Positions 25,466 to 35,327 of a stretch of 64,000 bases of DNA are shown one piece after another. The translations under genes and the position numbers were made by a program. Source of the stretch: JAFGXT01 sp963677165 (lineage in GTDB: Bacteria; Verrucomicrobiota; Lentisphaeria; Victivallales; SZUA-371); contig CAXXSX010000002.1 of assembly GCA_963677165.2 (NCBI GenBank), positions 124,001 through 188,000 on the forward strand, in the 5' to 3' direction. The notes beneath the pieces are model-generated. The model ran no database searches. It was not told where the DNA came from and worked only from the letters and a program-made list of their open reading frames with translations. Position 1 is the stretch's first letter, and each line of letters begins with the position of its first letter.

Positions 25466-26491
25466 CTATACAAGCGGCCTTCCATACCAGTAGGCCACCG
25501 ACCGGTAATATGCTTCGCAATCATTTGCGTGACCGTGTTCAATAGATGCGTGCAGTGATTTCAGGAATGGAATCGGATCATTCATGTGAAAACGATACAT
25601 CGAAAAACGACCGTCAACCTGATTTGTATCCGATTCGCGTCTATCGATATAGGTAACACCATATTCCGGACGACATTCAACTTTGCGGAAACCCCAGGCA
25701 AGGTTGAAATAATCTTCAGTTCCGGTGCCATGCAGCCGTGGCGGCCATGGTTCATCATCAATGACGAACATATCATCACCTTCCCACCATTTCCCGGCTC
25801 CTCCCGGACAGCACTTGATGCTCAGTCCGGTCCCAACATAGTGACCACGATAATTATTTATGTCCAGAAATACATAATTTTCATCCCATTCAAGGTTGGT
25901 AATAGTGGGATCCAAATCACCATGGGTTTGTCGTGGCTGCCCGGCCGGAGGTTGGGTTTGTTCCGAATTCAGAGTAGTGTGAAAATAAAGAGATGGTTCG
26001 GAGAATGCTTCGTAACGCTCCCAGTCAATGTAGTAATAGATAGCAATGTCATTGCTGTTTTTATTGCTGATTGAGATACTGGCCTGTTTGTCGAACGGCA
26101 TTGGGAACAAACAGTTCAAACTCCCCGCATAAGGCGCACCGCGGTCAATCGGCTGTCTGCTCACTTGGATTGGGATTGAGTTGACATCAACAAGCATCCC
26201 ATGACCAAATAGAAAAAAGTCAGATATGGGAACCTTTACCTGAGGATGAGCAGCATCATCGAAACGGATTAGCAATTCAATATTCCGATATGCTTCAAGA
26301 GAGGGACTCTTCTCAATAAGGTTAAAGGTCATCCAGATATGCCGAAAAATCCCCGGGCCGGTAAACGTTGGTATGGTATGTTCAGCCCCTGCTCCAATTA
26401 CCACATTGTCGCCGTTGCCTCCAGTACGGTTATAGCTGCTTTCGCGCATGCGAACAAAATTCTTCTGTCTGTGAAGGTTTGTCAATAACAT
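25466..26491 (-). CDS. DUF2961 / GH172-type glycosidase
   Basis: The family fold and signature are clear: TFTGPGIFRHIWMTF near the N-terminus, NCLFPMPF, and RLHGTGTEDYFNLAWGF, the hallmark of DUF2961. Characterised members (GH172) act on fructose dianhydrides or on D-arabinofuranose-containing glycans through two Glu residues, and form trimers or hexamers. The length of 341 aa is near the usual size. No signal peptide is present, so it is probably cytoplasmic. It is the last gene of the minus-strand glycan locus but is separated from the preceding gene by 452 bases and may have its own promoter. The actual substrate is unknown. Confidence 0.9.
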   Translation of the reverse strand: MLLTNLHRQKNFVRMRESSYNRTGGNGDNVVIGAGAEHTIPTFTGPGIFRHIWMTFNLIEKSPSLEAYRNIELLIRFDDAAHPQVKVPISDFFLFGHGMLVDVNSIPIQVSRQPIDRGAPYAGSLNCLFPMPFDKQASISISNKNSNDIAIYYYIDWERYEAFSEPSLYFHTTLNSEQTQPPAGQPRQTHGDLDPTITNLEWDENYVFLDINNYRGHYVGTGLSIKCCPGGAGKWWEGDDMFVIDDEPWPPRLHGTGTEDYFNLAWGFRKVECRPEYGVTYIDRRESDTNQVDGRFSMYRFHMNDPIPFLKSLHASIEHGHANDCEAYYRSVAYWYGRPLV

Positions 26492-26943
26492 ATTAACTCT
26501 CCGTTATAAAATTTGCATAAATCACACAAATGAGTAATAATATACTCACGATAAAAGTATTGAGAATGTATATTTCATTCTATTTTGTAAACGTTTTGAC
26601 CATATGTATTTTACAATAATGGCATGCGTCAATAATACTGGATATACTGCATTTTCTGCCATGGAATGAATCAAAACCCTTACGCGTTTTAACCCCAACC
26701 TGGCAGAATACAAAGAAACAATTAACAACACAGGGAGTGTGCGCAAGAGCATATTTACTTTAATCAGGAGCTAATTTCTTCTTCCACTATTGGAAAAAGA
26801 CGACTCTGAATATTAAAAGATATTTCTGTTATATTGTTCATATTAAGGTCTTTTTTTGACCTTAATATGAACTTTCTTTTTACCTATCCAAGCCTGATTT
26901 TAATTAAATACTTTTTAATTACCTCACGTTATAGTTTGAATTA
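26492..26943. promoter_or_regulatory. Intergenic regulatory region upstream of the GH172-type gene
   Basis: No gene is supported in this 452-bp AT-rich gap. It contains TGTAAACGTTTTG (palindromic AAACGTTT at 26589-26596), which resembles LacI/CcpA-type operators with a central CG, about 100 bases upstream of the ATG. A short dyad, TGAGTA-ataata-TACTCA, lies near 26531-26548. A ribosome site (GGAGAG) precedes the start codon. A strong hairpin at 26836-26872 is listed separately. Confidence 0.35.
26836..26872. terminator. Perfect 15-bp hairpin with T7 loop
   Basis: GTTCATATTAAGGTC and GACCTTAATATGAAC pair perfectly around seven Ts, and TTTCTTTTT follows on the plus strand. On that strand it looks like an intrinsic terminator, but no plus-strand gene feeds into it. 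On the minus strand it follows the 1111-aa protein gene by about 70 bases, where it could stabilise or end that transcript. Confidence 0.55.
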
Positions 26944-29900
26944 TTAATCTAACCAAATAATTCCAGCTATATCTTCTGGTACCGCAAAACTTATCGAATT
27001 TTTATCTATGTAATTAATCTTTAATGGCAGAAAAGCTTCAGATTTATCAATCGAAACAAAACAGGCTTTCTTTACTCTTTTTTCTTTGTTTTTCAATAAA
27101 GTATTCAAATTAACAACAACCTTTTCATTTCCACCTTTTTGGTTTCGTACATATGGCAACATCACCTTGCCACTCTTTGAAATAAATGCTTTCATTTCTA
27201 CATTGCCATCAATTTGCAATCCAAGATTATCTTGATAAATACCTGTATAAAGTTCAGGGTCGAATTTTTTCTTAAAGAGAACGATTTTCTTATAAATATC
27301 GGGAATGGTATTGCCTTTTTTTACACCTCCATAAAAAATAGGAAGACCTGTCAAAAATGCCTCTTTTGCATATTTTTCGAGAGCTTTTGTCGAAGCTGGA
27401 TTATAGCTTCCGACAAAATGAATTTGTTTAGGGAAGATATATCTCAATATTTCACTTGGTCGATCTCCATATACCAATAAACCATATGTTGCATATTGTT
27501 GCATTGCCGGATTAGGATGTTCTATTCCGACAGCCAGAAATGATTTCTTTTCACGTAACTTCTCAACTACATACTTACAGAACTCTACACTCCCAGCAAC
27601 CCACTGACCATAATCGTGATGTCCAGTTGTATTACTGTAATCCAGATGAGCAGGTACAGCTCCAATTTGATCCAAATACAGAGATGAAACATCTGTAAGT
27701 ACAACAACAGACTCTAAACTATTTACGAACATTTTAGCCCACTGAACTCCAGGGTAAGGTAAAGCCATTGGATGGTGACGGGCTGTGTGTTCTGTCATAT
27801 AAACTAAATTATCCTTGCCACGTACAGCAAGCCCACGTCCATACACCTCAAATTCAGGAGTAACTCGGCTAAACATTAATGGATTAGTATATATACTGAA
27901 AATACTTGCCGGATTTTTAAAGATCAATTTCTGAAATACACTTCGCATTTTTCTAAGATCTTTAGGAATTAGTTGATAATTCAAAGGAAACCATCCTTCA
28001 CTTCTTCTTGGTAACCAGCCACTTCCATGAAAAGCTTCAATCCCTGTGGATTGAGTAATTTTCTCTTGTCGCTTTTGATTTATTTTAACTATCTCATTTA
28101 CTGACAAATCATTCATTTTCGGGGAACCAAATATACTGATAGCACGCGCCATTCCCCCAATCGACTTAAACCATTTAGGGATATATGCATTTCGGGCCCA
28201 GGATTCCCACCATTGCTTGAATCGCTTGGCAGCCATGTGCCAATCACCATTGTCACCAGCACCTATAACAAGACTAGGCGATTCCCATTTTCTTCCAGGA
28301 TTGATTCTTGGATATTTTTCAAACCACAACACTCCTCCCTTATTCTCATTACGCCCCTGAAATATCACCCTTGTATCCAATAGTTTTTTATCTTTAAAAA
28401 AGCAATAAAACAAACTATCATCATCATATATAGTTACCCAATCAAATTTAAATGAAGGAGAAATAAGGCATTTGATATTCTTGATTTTTGCGCCTTTATA
28501 ACGGTTTGCTCCTACAATCCATCTTGCATTTTTCCATTTTGAGTCCAGCCCTATTCCATTAAGTAATGACCAGCGGACCGAATCTATCGGTTCATTAGAA
28601 GTATTCGTAATCTCTACCGAAATTGAGACATCTGCATTATCTATATCGTATCGAAATGTTAGTTTTGCCATAAAACCATCTCCGGTACCACAACATAAAA
28701 CACTTCTCCCACTCTTTTTCCACTGTAACCCCTTTATGAATTCACTCCTCTTGCCTGATAAAAATCTGACAGACAATAGAGGAACAGTTTTTTGGGATTT
28801 ACAAATTATTTTACCTTTAATAGATGTCAAAACTTCAGCAATACTACAATTAGTTCTATCAATTTTTAAAGACGGCAAGGTAAGTGATGATATTTTATTA
28901 CTTTTTCGTCTGACGTCTTTGCCTCCGGAAGAATCTTTAAAAATATCCTCACCCCAAATCGCCACAGGAACACCTTTTTTTTCAGAAGGAGTTTTCGTTT
29001 CTGATATATCTTCCGTACTGTAAAGATTCTGTGAAGTATGCCTTCGACGATTCTCTTCTGATATTTTAGGAGCAGGTTGCGCAATAGGATAACCTGCCTT
29101 ACTAATAAGTATAGCGTCTATTTGCTGACAATAGTACTTACCATCATTATCGAAAGGTTCTGAAATTGAAATATTTAGGACATGCCCCCCCGCCTTTAAG
29201 TCAGCGGTTCCCAATTCCATCACTGAGTATTTAATATATTGTGTATACGCTAATTCCTTATAATTATGCCGCTTGCCAAGTGGCGGATATCGATGACTGG
29301 GGCCTAAATCAATACTCCAATTAATAGGACTGGAAAAATAGGTGGATCTCCCGAGATAATAGATTGTATATTTGCCCTCCTCTTTAAGATCAAAGGGAAA
29401 TTTAGCAACATATGCCCCATCGTTAGGTAATCGCCATGATGCCAAATCCAACAAACCTCCGTGAACTCCACACCAGCCATATGCCCAACAATGCCAGCTT
29501 GGACCTTCGACCCAGTTATGTTGTTTACAATTTTCCCCCTCCAGCCATACCTCTCGTTGGGGAGGATACTTATATGAAACTTTTTTAGCTTCCGGAAACT
29601 TTTTAAAATGACGACCCGAGCGGATAGATAAATCATCTAATTGAAAGCTAAAAACATCAGTTTTTGATACCCGTCCGGAAGATATACTAATATAGTTTAA
29701 TAATTTGCTTTCATCCTTAACCTCTGCAGGCATATTAAAAGACAAATTTGGCTTTGTAAATATTGTTCGCCATCCATAAGCTGTTTTCGCGGCAATAATT
29801 AGAGTATGTTTTTTCTGTTTAAGATTAAGGACATCAACAACACGATAGACATAGCTGCAAGATAATGTCAGTAATTTATTCTTTTCCTTGCCACGATTAA

Positions 29901-30279
29901 AAATGCTCAACTTTGGCCCGTTGGCATAAAACCAAAGATTTACATTCTCCGTATTCTTCTGTCTTCCAAAAACAAAATACATATTCATATGGCCGGATTT
30001 CCAGAGAGCTCGAAAATCCCATTGTACTGTAATATATCCATCTTTGTCTGGTTTGACGGAAGCATTCTTTGTGAAAATATTTTGTCTGGAACGACTAAAC
30101 TCCAGTATTTTCCCTGATTTTTCTTCTGCCTCCAACCCACCTGCTTGTAAGGAAGGAATATTTTTAGATTGCCACTTATCTGTTAATGTATCATTAAAAC
30201 TTTCAATGAAATTTTCCGGAGCTCCAAAACATAAAAAACAAAATGCATAAAAAAAGAATGTTCCCAACCATATACGCAT
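26944..30279 (-). CDS. Large secreted glycosidase-like protein with DUF6259 barrel (1111 aa)
   Basis: A signal peptide (1-19) is followed by a laminin-G/concanavalin-like beta-sandwich (about 20-220). A second beta domain (about 245-400) has WLEGENCKQHNW and GGHVLNISISEPF, similar in style to the duplicated domains of the 882-aa glycosidase at 13175. The C-terminal 600 residues are DUF6259-like: a beta domain, then a TIM barrel with GIEAFHGSGW, SLYLDQIGAV and FLAVGIEHPN, where the Asp and Glu are catalytic candidates. It probably cleaves an extracellular polysaccharide upstream of the cytoplasmic GH38 and GH172-type enzymes. It lies 106 bases after the pseudopilin gene. The gene is notably AT-rich. 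Confidence 0.8.
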   Translation of the reverse strand: MRIWLGTFFFYAFCFLCFGAPENFIESFNDTLTDKWQSKNIPSLQAGGLEAEEKSGKILEFSRSRQNIFTKNASVKPDKDGYITVQWDFRALWKSGHMNMYFVFGRQKNTENVNLWFYANGPKLSIFNRGKEKNKLLTLSCSYVYRVVDVLNLKQKKHTLIIAAKTAYGWRTIFTKPNLSFNMPAEVKDESKLLNYISISSGRVSKTDVFSFQLDDLSIRSGRHFKKFPEAKKVSYKYPPQREVWLEGENCKQHNWVEGPSWHCWAYGWCGVHGGLLDLASWRLPNDGAYVAKFPFDLKEEGKYTIYYLGRSTYFSSPINWSIDLGPSHRYPPLGKRHNYKELAYTQYIKYSVMELGTADLKAGGHVLNISISEPFDNDGKYYCQQIDAILISKAGYPIAQPAPKISEENRRRHTSQNLYSTEDISETKTPSEKKGVPVAIWGEDIFKDSSGGKDVRRKSNKISSLTLPSLKIDRTNCSIAEVLTSIKGKIICKSQKTVPLLSVRFLSGKRSEFIKGLQWKKSGRSVLCCGTGDGFMAKLTFRYDIDNADVSISVEITNTSNEPIDSVRWSLLNGIGLDSKWKNARWIVGANRYKGAKIKNIKCLISPSFKFDWVTIYDDDSLFYCFFKDKKLLDTRVIFQGRNENKGGVLWFEKYPRINPGRKWESPSLVIGAGDNGDWHMAAKRFKQWWESWARNAYIPKWFKSIGGMARAISIFGSPKMNDLSVNEIVKINQKRQEKITQSTGIEAFHGSGWLPRRSEGWFPLNYQLIPKDLRKMRSVFQKLIFKNPASIFSIYTNPLMFSRVTPEFEVYGRGLAVRGKDNLVYMTEHTARHHPMALPYPGVQWAKMFVNSLESVVVLTDVSSLYLDQIGAVPAHLDYSNTTGHHDYGQWVAGSVEFCKYVVEKLREKKSFLAVGIEHPNPAMQQYATYGLLVYGDRPSEILRYIFPKQIHFVGSYNPASTKALEKYAKEAFLTGLPIFYGGVKKGNTIPDIYKKIVLFKKKFDPELYTGIYQDNLGLQIDGNVEMKAFISKSGKVMLPYVRNQKGGNEKVVVNLNTLLKNKEKRVKKACFVSIDKSEAFLPLKINYIDKNSISFAVPEDIAGIIWLD

Positions 30280-30385
30280 AAAACCTAATTCCTTTTGTTA
30301 ATTTCAAATTACAACTAATCTTAAAAACATCACAGGTATATTCTTAAATAATTACAATGATTCAGTTTCCACAAATAAGTTTTTA

Positions 30386-31093
30386 CTAAAGTGCAGTTCT
30401 AGCTTCTTTTGGAACCAGATGATTCGAGCCTAAGACCCTTTGGGTTAAATCATTGACATCATACCATGCAGCATGTCCATCCATAAACAGGAAATTTCCT
30501 CCTTCAAGTTTACCTTTAGACGAATGACCTCGTTTCCAAATTTCCAGGGAAGAGGTCATATCTCCAATAAGCAACCAATCATTTGCCTGAGCAACATTAT
30601 TTGGGTAATTCCTGGAACTGCCAAACTGTCTATGGTAAAAACAATACCCAAAATTCACATTTCCGTAGGTCGGATCATTATTCCACCAATAATCTCCCAG
30701 TTGATGTATCCAACGAACATTTTTTGTCATAGGATCATTTCCTCCTGGATAGATTCTTTTTATTTCAGGACAAGAGTACATTTTCTTTTTGTCCTGATAG
30801 TCTGCATAATAATGCAACGCATTCGTAAAATCTGGATTTGAATTAGCAGTCCTAGCTGAATATATTGGCCAGGAACAACGCGTTCCAGGTGGTAATTGAA
30901 AATTAAAATCAGCCGCATACATATTTATTGTAGTAGCCCATGAATGCAACTGTGACAAACAAAGCATACGCCTTGCTCTAACTTTACTCCTCTGCAATGC
31001 CGGCAATAGTAGACTGGCAAGAATCGCGATAATCGCGATCACAACGAGGAGTTCGATGAGAGTGAAAATACTGTAGATTTTCTTTTTTTTCAT
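30386..31093 (-). CDS. Pseudopilin-like protein with atypical C-terminal motif
   Basis: The prepilin signal is intact: a Lys-rich start, then FTLIELLVVIAIIAILASLL and LPALQRSKVRARR. The C-terminus has FLFMDGHAAWYD, but the nearest upstream His (RGHSSKG) is 14 rather than 9 residues from the Asp-Gly, unlike the two other paralogues here. The ATG overlaps the stop codon of the GH38 gene as ATGA, so the two are translationally coupled. The secreted 1111-aa enzyme follows. The position again links this family to glycan-degrading enzymes. Its function is unknown. Confidence 0.88.
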   Translation of the reverse strand: MKKKKIYSIFTLIELLVVIAIIAILASLLLPALQRSKVRARRMLCLSQLHSWATTINMYAADFNFQLPPGTRCSWPIYSARTANSNPDFTNALHYYADYQDKKKMYSCPEIKRIYPGGNDPMTKNVRWIHQLGDYWWNNDPTYGNVNFGYCFYHRQFGSSRNYPNNVAQANDWLLIGDMTSSLEIWKRGHSSKGKLEGGNFLFMDGHAAWYDVNDLTQRVLGSNHLVPKEARTAL

Positions 31094-33858
31094 TTGTCTA
31101 TCCCTTTTGTTTTGATTACTATATTAAACTTCAATGTTATAATTTCGTGTGGAGCAAATTCCAGTTCAATACCATTTTTATGGAATTCCGGAGTTTTTAT
31201 ATATTCTTCTTTTAAACTGATCTTTTCGCAACCAGTCAATTCATAATCTTTTTCAATATTGATCTTGGCCTGAGATGCATTGGAAGCATAGTTGACAAAA
31301 CGTACAATTACAGCATTACTGTACATCGTTTCGGGAGACTTGATAATGGACATACATACATCATTGGAGTCAATGGATAAAATCCCACTTTCTTCTGAAA
31401 CAAAATGCTCCGGAGCATCAAGCGTATAGTTAATCACCGGAGTCCTGTACTGCTGAAGCTGACGATAAAGAACTCCATAACTTCCATAGTCATTTTCATC
31501 GCAAAAATACAGCGCATATTTGAAAATCATTTTGCGCTGCAACTGGCCACGCTTTTCTCCATTCGTGGCAACAGTACGTCGGAAAGCTCTGAATAGAGTA
31601 ATCCATATCTCTCCGTTATCATAAACCGGAGTTCCGACCTCATGAAGTCCGCCACCGGATAGAAAAGCCACGCCACCCTGTTTGTCCCACTTTCCAACGA
31701 TATCGCCAAAATTCTTTTCCAACTGTTCAGGCTCCTTCCAACCTTCTGTTTGAGTTCCACTGGATCTTCCTGTTTGGCGCACCAGGAATAAAAAAGCCTG
31801 ATGCGCAAAATAGTCGCCCTCAATTCCAGTCGGAATAATCATTCTCAACCGATAATCTTTTATTGAATTGTCGATTTCAGTTTCAAATTGAACCAATGGG
31901 GAGTTTTCATCAATCGTAACACGAGTGACAATTTTCAATTCGGCGGTTTCTAGACTTCTATTAATACCATGGTACTTTTCCTGAAGGGTTCCGTCAAATC
32001 TCAATTCTTTAGGCAAAACCATCTTATGGGCAATCTCAAATCGGGTGCGGCTCGGAGAATCTTCAATCAGGCTTATACTTCCAATTGTCGAAGTACTCAT
32101 TGCCAATACATTCCCTTTTGGACTGACATGGTTCCAGCCGTCACCAATTTCGCCGTCAGTTGCAAATGTATTCAGTCCGCTGTATTTTCTGCCGGATCTT
32201 TTATCTGTAATGTTCAGCGTTCCGTCTGCATTTACCTCAAGACACAACACACTGTTTTCCGCCGAATTTCTTCCCGTCAGCTGGCTGGCAAAATTGCGAA
32301 CAGGCTTCTCTGATGGAAGCACGGTCAATGTCGTCCATCCCAATGCCTTGAGTTGAAGTCTCGCTGAAACATGATAGACATCATAAGAACGGGCATCAAA
32401 TCGGTAAAACCGTCTGATAACGTTATGTTTTATGCTGGTAATATTATATTCCACCGGATTGTGTTGTTCGTCTTCAAGCATAAACGCATTGATAAACTCG
32501 TAGCCGAACGGTTCCGCGTATGTCATTTCATAATCAACCGGAAAAACAATCTCGAAATCATGCACTTGTTCATAATCATAAGGTAACGGATTAAATAGAC
32601 GCACCAGCAACGTCCCATGTTCATTGGAATATTCTATATCAGGTTCTCCGCCTGATATATGCAAGCACTCACGACGTATATCATAACCCGATACCGCATT
32701 ACGGTCATGAACCATGAATTCGAATAGCAAAGCTTCTCCAATGGATTTAACCTGGTCAAAACGATACTCCATATCTTTATGAACCTGATCAATAGAACAA
32801 CCGCAGATCGAATCATGCGCCTGATTAGAAAGCAAAAGTTTCCAAGCATGACCAAGAAGTTTGTTGTCAAGATACATCCCGTTTAAGCCAGCATATACCA
32901 TCAAGGGGGATATTTGTAATTCCAACGTATTCTGGCAATCGTCATTCGCCTGCTTCAACGGATAATACGACGATAAGGTGTGGGTTATTAAATTCATAAA
33001 CCCACCGGTTTCTCTGGTTGTAAAATTGAGTTCCCCGGAAACCCTCGTCAAGAAACTCTCATGCGTTTTAAGTTCTGCTTCAACCTCTGTAAAATCCGCA
33101 AAATCAATCTCGGCCTCTGGATACAGTTCTTTCAGATATTGTATGTACTGCGGAACAGCTGAATGAACAGGAGCATGATCCACGCCATCCATCAAAATCA
33201 CCATAGGAAGCGATGTATTCTGCCTTTGTTCCTCAATATAGTTAAAAGCAAGAGACTTAAATTTTTCTTCTGACAATTCAAAATTCCACAGTCCAGTCAC
33301 GCTTCCGGCAAAATCGCCATACCCTTGCTTTTCCGGCAATTTCACAGCCAGGCATTCCGAACCATCCGGCGCGATCCAACGGAAACAATTCTGACAATCA
33401 GGCGGAGCTCCCCGCCAGATTATAGCAGAATTTATATCGAAACCATTTAATATCTGCGGCATCTGGGCAATATGTCCAAAGATATCACAGAGATAACCAA
33501 CAGTCCAGGCTTTACCACCATATTCAATCGCCTTTAGATGCCCCAGCTGAAGATTACGTATCAAAGCCTCTCCTGAAACGAGAAATTCATCAGGCTGAAC
33601 ATACCACGGACCGATATTGAGCTTTCCGCAACGAACCAGATTGTCAATGCGTTTCCGCCATTCCGGATGGATTTCAAGTATGTCGTCAAGCACGATCGCC
33701 TGACCGTCAAAGTTGAATATCTTAAATTCTTCATCCTGTTCCAGCACCTCAAACAGTTCATCCGCCATTTTCAACAAATAAATGCGAAAATGCTGAAACG
33801 GCTGATACCATTCGCGATCCCAGTGTGAAGAACAAAAATAATATATTTTCAAGGTCAT
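31090..33858 (-). CDS. GH38-family alpha-mannosidase
   Basis: GH38 enzymes are zinc-dependent retaining alpha-mannosidases. The N-terminal catalytic domain shows SHWDREWY (zinc ligands His12 and Asp14) and GYLCDIFGH (Asp125 as nucleophile and ligand). A further conserved segment is SNQAHDSICGCSIDQVH, whose His probably completes the zinc site. The C-terminal half is the usual run of beta-sandwich domains. The length of 922 aa is typical. There is no signal peptide, so it probably trims mannose or a related sugar from imported oligosaccharides. It lies between the GntR/LacI-type regulator and the pseudopilin gene it overlaps by 4 bases. Confidence 0.94.
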   Translation of the reverse strand: MTLKIYYFCSSHWDREWYQPFQHFRIYLLKMADELFEVLEQDEEFKIFNFDGQAIVLDDILEIHPEWRKRIDNLVRCGKLNIGPWYVQPDEFLVSGEALIRNLQLGHLKAIEYGGKAWTVGYLCDIFGHIAQMPQILNGFDINSAIIWRGAPPDCQNCFRWIAPDGSECLAVKLPEKQGYGDFAGSVTGLWNFELSEEKFKSLAFNYIEEQRQNTSLPMVILMDGVDHAPVHSAVPQYIQYLKELYPEAEIDFADFTEVEAELKTHESFLTRVSGELNFTTRETGGFMNLITHTLSSYYPLKQANDDCQNTLELQISPLMVYAGLNGMYLDNKLLGHAWKLLLSNQAHDSICGCSIDQVHKDMEYRFDQVKSIGEALLFEFMVHDRNAVSGYDIRRECLHISGGEPDIEYSNEHGTLLVRLFNPLPYDYEQVHDFEIVFPVDYEMTYAEPFGYEFINAFMLEDEQHNPVEYNITSIKHNVIRRFYRFDARSYDVYHVSARLQLKALGWTTLTVLPSEKPVRNFASQLTGRNSAENSVLCLEVNADGTLNITDKRSGRKYSGLNTFATDGEIGDGWNHVSPKGNVLAMSTSTIGSISLIEDSPSRTRFEIAHKMVLPKELRFDGTLQEKYHGINRSLETAELKIVTRVTIDENSPLVQFETEIDNSIKDYRLRMIIPTGIEGDYFAHQAFLFLVRQTGRSSGTQTEGWKEPEQLEKNFGDIVGKWDKQGGVAFLSGGGLHEVGTPVYDNGEIWITLFRAFRRTVATNGEKRGQLQRKMIFKYALYFCDENDYGSYGVLYRQLQQYRTPVINYTLDAPEHFVSEESGILSIDSNDVCMSIIKSPETMYSNAVIVRFVNYASNASQAKINIEKDYELTGCEKISLKEEYIKTPEFHKNGIELEFAPHEIITLKFNIVIKTKGIDK

Positions 33859-33947
33859 CTAACAACGTCCTAATTTACACAAAACATGCAAGTAACACTT
33901 GCAATTTAATTAATTCAAAAAAAATCAAAATATCATATATTCAATTA

Positions 33948-35117
33948 TCAAGCAGTCACCTGTTCATTTTCTTCCGGCATATAGATACGACAACTATTTC
34001 TTTCTATTAATTGAGTTTTAAGTTTTTTATGTTTTACTGGTGTGATATTCCCTTCAATACGATCCTGTAGCATAGCAAAAGCCTCCTCTCCGATTTCACG
34101 CAGCGGCTGTGTAACTGTTGTCAGCGGTGTTTCCAGAAATGAACACAGCTCATCGTTATTAAAGCCAACTATTGAAATGTCATCAGCCACTTTCAACCCA
34201 GATTCGCGAATCGCCCGGTATGCACCTACAGCCAAAGAATCGAAAAGCAGAAAAACAGCATCTGGCGGAGTCGGAAGAGCAAGCAGCTTCTTCATCGGCC
34301 CATACCCCAGATAATTCAGGTTGATCTTGCTCATTTCGGTATGAACACTAACTTCATCCAGTTCACTTATATACTCGTCCCGAACCGGCAAATCATGATC
34401 AAGCAATGCTTTTTTATATCCTTCAAGTCGAGTCCGAATTGAGCTGATGCCACTTAGACTGTGATGAGAAGTGATGTGTGCAATACGGCGATACCCCAGG
34501 GAGATCAGATAACTTACCGCCCGATAAGCTCCTTCAAAATTATCACAGGTTACACTGTCGATATCAAGATCAGCAAAGGTTTTATCAACCGTAACGATTG
34601 GAATGTTTTTTTTCAGAATGGATACTGCAATTTCACGATTAACCGGCGGAAAACATGGATTAAGAATAATCCCGGCAACTCCACTGTCTCGCATTTGAAT
34701 CAGGTGAGAGGATTCCTGAGTTACATCCAATTCAGAATTACAAATTATCAAATGAAAGCCATTCTGTCGAGCTTTGCGTTCCACAGATTCCAGCAGTTGA
34801 GAACTGAAATTATTTTTCAAGTCTGACATCACTATTGCTATCACCTTGCTATCAGGATTAAATCCAGATTTTGCAACTTCAGCAACAAATGTCCCTTTCC
34901 GAGGCTTTCGATAGAGCAAACCATCCTCAACGAGATCATCAATAGCGCGTCGGGCAGTCATATAGCCGATATTATAAATTTCAGCCAACTTCCGCTCTGC
35001 TATAATCGGATCTCCAGAGTTCAGTTCGCCACTTGTAATCTGACTAATTAAATCTTTTTTTAACGCGTCACCAGCAAATTGATTGTTCAAACGTTTTGTC
35101 ATCTTATCTCTAATCAC
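33948..35117 (-). CDS. GntR-type DNA-binding / LacI-type sensor regulator
   Basis: An N-terminal GntR winged helix (about 14-80) includes LISQITSGELNSGDPIIAER and YMTARRAIDDLVEDGLLYRK. The remaining 300 residues are a LacI-like periplasmic-binding sensor, with VIAIVMSDLKNNF, GIILNPCFPP, DAVFLLFDSLAVGAYRA and DISIVGFNN. This fusion is the AraR architecture, in which a sugar releases the repressor. It is the first gene of the minus-strand glycan locus and probably represses it. An in-frame Met four codons downstream is an alternative start. A dyad lies about 20 bases upstream of the ATG. Confidence 0.92.
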   Translation of the reverse strand: MIRDKMTKRLNNQFAGDALKKDLISQITSGELNSGDPIIAERKLAEIYNIGYMTARRAIDDLVEDGLLYRKPRKGTFVAEVAKSGFNPDSKVIAIVMSDLKNNFSSQLLESVERKARQNGFHLIICNSELDVTQESSHLIQMRDSGVAGIILNPCFPPVNREIAVSILKKNIPIVTVDKTFADLDIDSVTCDNFEGAYRAVSYLISLGYRRIAHITSHHSLSGISSIRTRLEGYKKALLDHDLPVRDEYISELDEVSVHTEMSKINLNYLGYGPMKKLLALPTPPDAVFLLFDSLAVGAYRAIRESGLKVADDISIVGFNNDELCSFLETPLTTVTQPLREIGEEAFAMLQDRIEGNITPVKHKKLKTQLIERNSCRIYMPEENEQVTA

Positions 35118-35134
35118 AGTCTTTGTTTTATCAC

Positions 35135-35159
35135 TTTGCTATCAATTATACATAGCAAA
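35135..35159. promoter_or_regulatory. Dyad upstream of the GntR/LacI-type regulator
   Basis: TTTGCTAT (35135-35142) and ATAGCAAA (35152-35159) are perfect inverted arms separated by 9 bases, just upstream of the minus-strand start codon. The size fits a dimeric GntR-type operator, and autoregulation is plausible. Confidence 0.5.
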
Positions 35160-35287
35160 CAGATAAAAAGCAACACCCAAACTGATAATAATTTAAAAAA
35201 AATCATCAATATTTTCACCATTACCTCGTAAAAAAATAAATCTACAACAGAGATTGATCAAAATCCCTCATTGGGAACCCAAGCTAA

Positions 35288-35327
35288 ATAGGTAAAAATG
35301 AATCTGTATAGGTAAAAATGAATCCGT
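35288..35327. repeat. Tandem 20-bp repeat in the regulator-cluster gap
   Basis: ATAGGTAAAAATGAATCTGT is followed directly by a second copy with one C for T. The 463-bp gap 35118-35580 otherwise shows no gene. It separates the minus-strand glycan-use locus from the plus-strand biosynthesis cluster and must contain the promoter of the latter's first gene. Confidence 0.6.
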
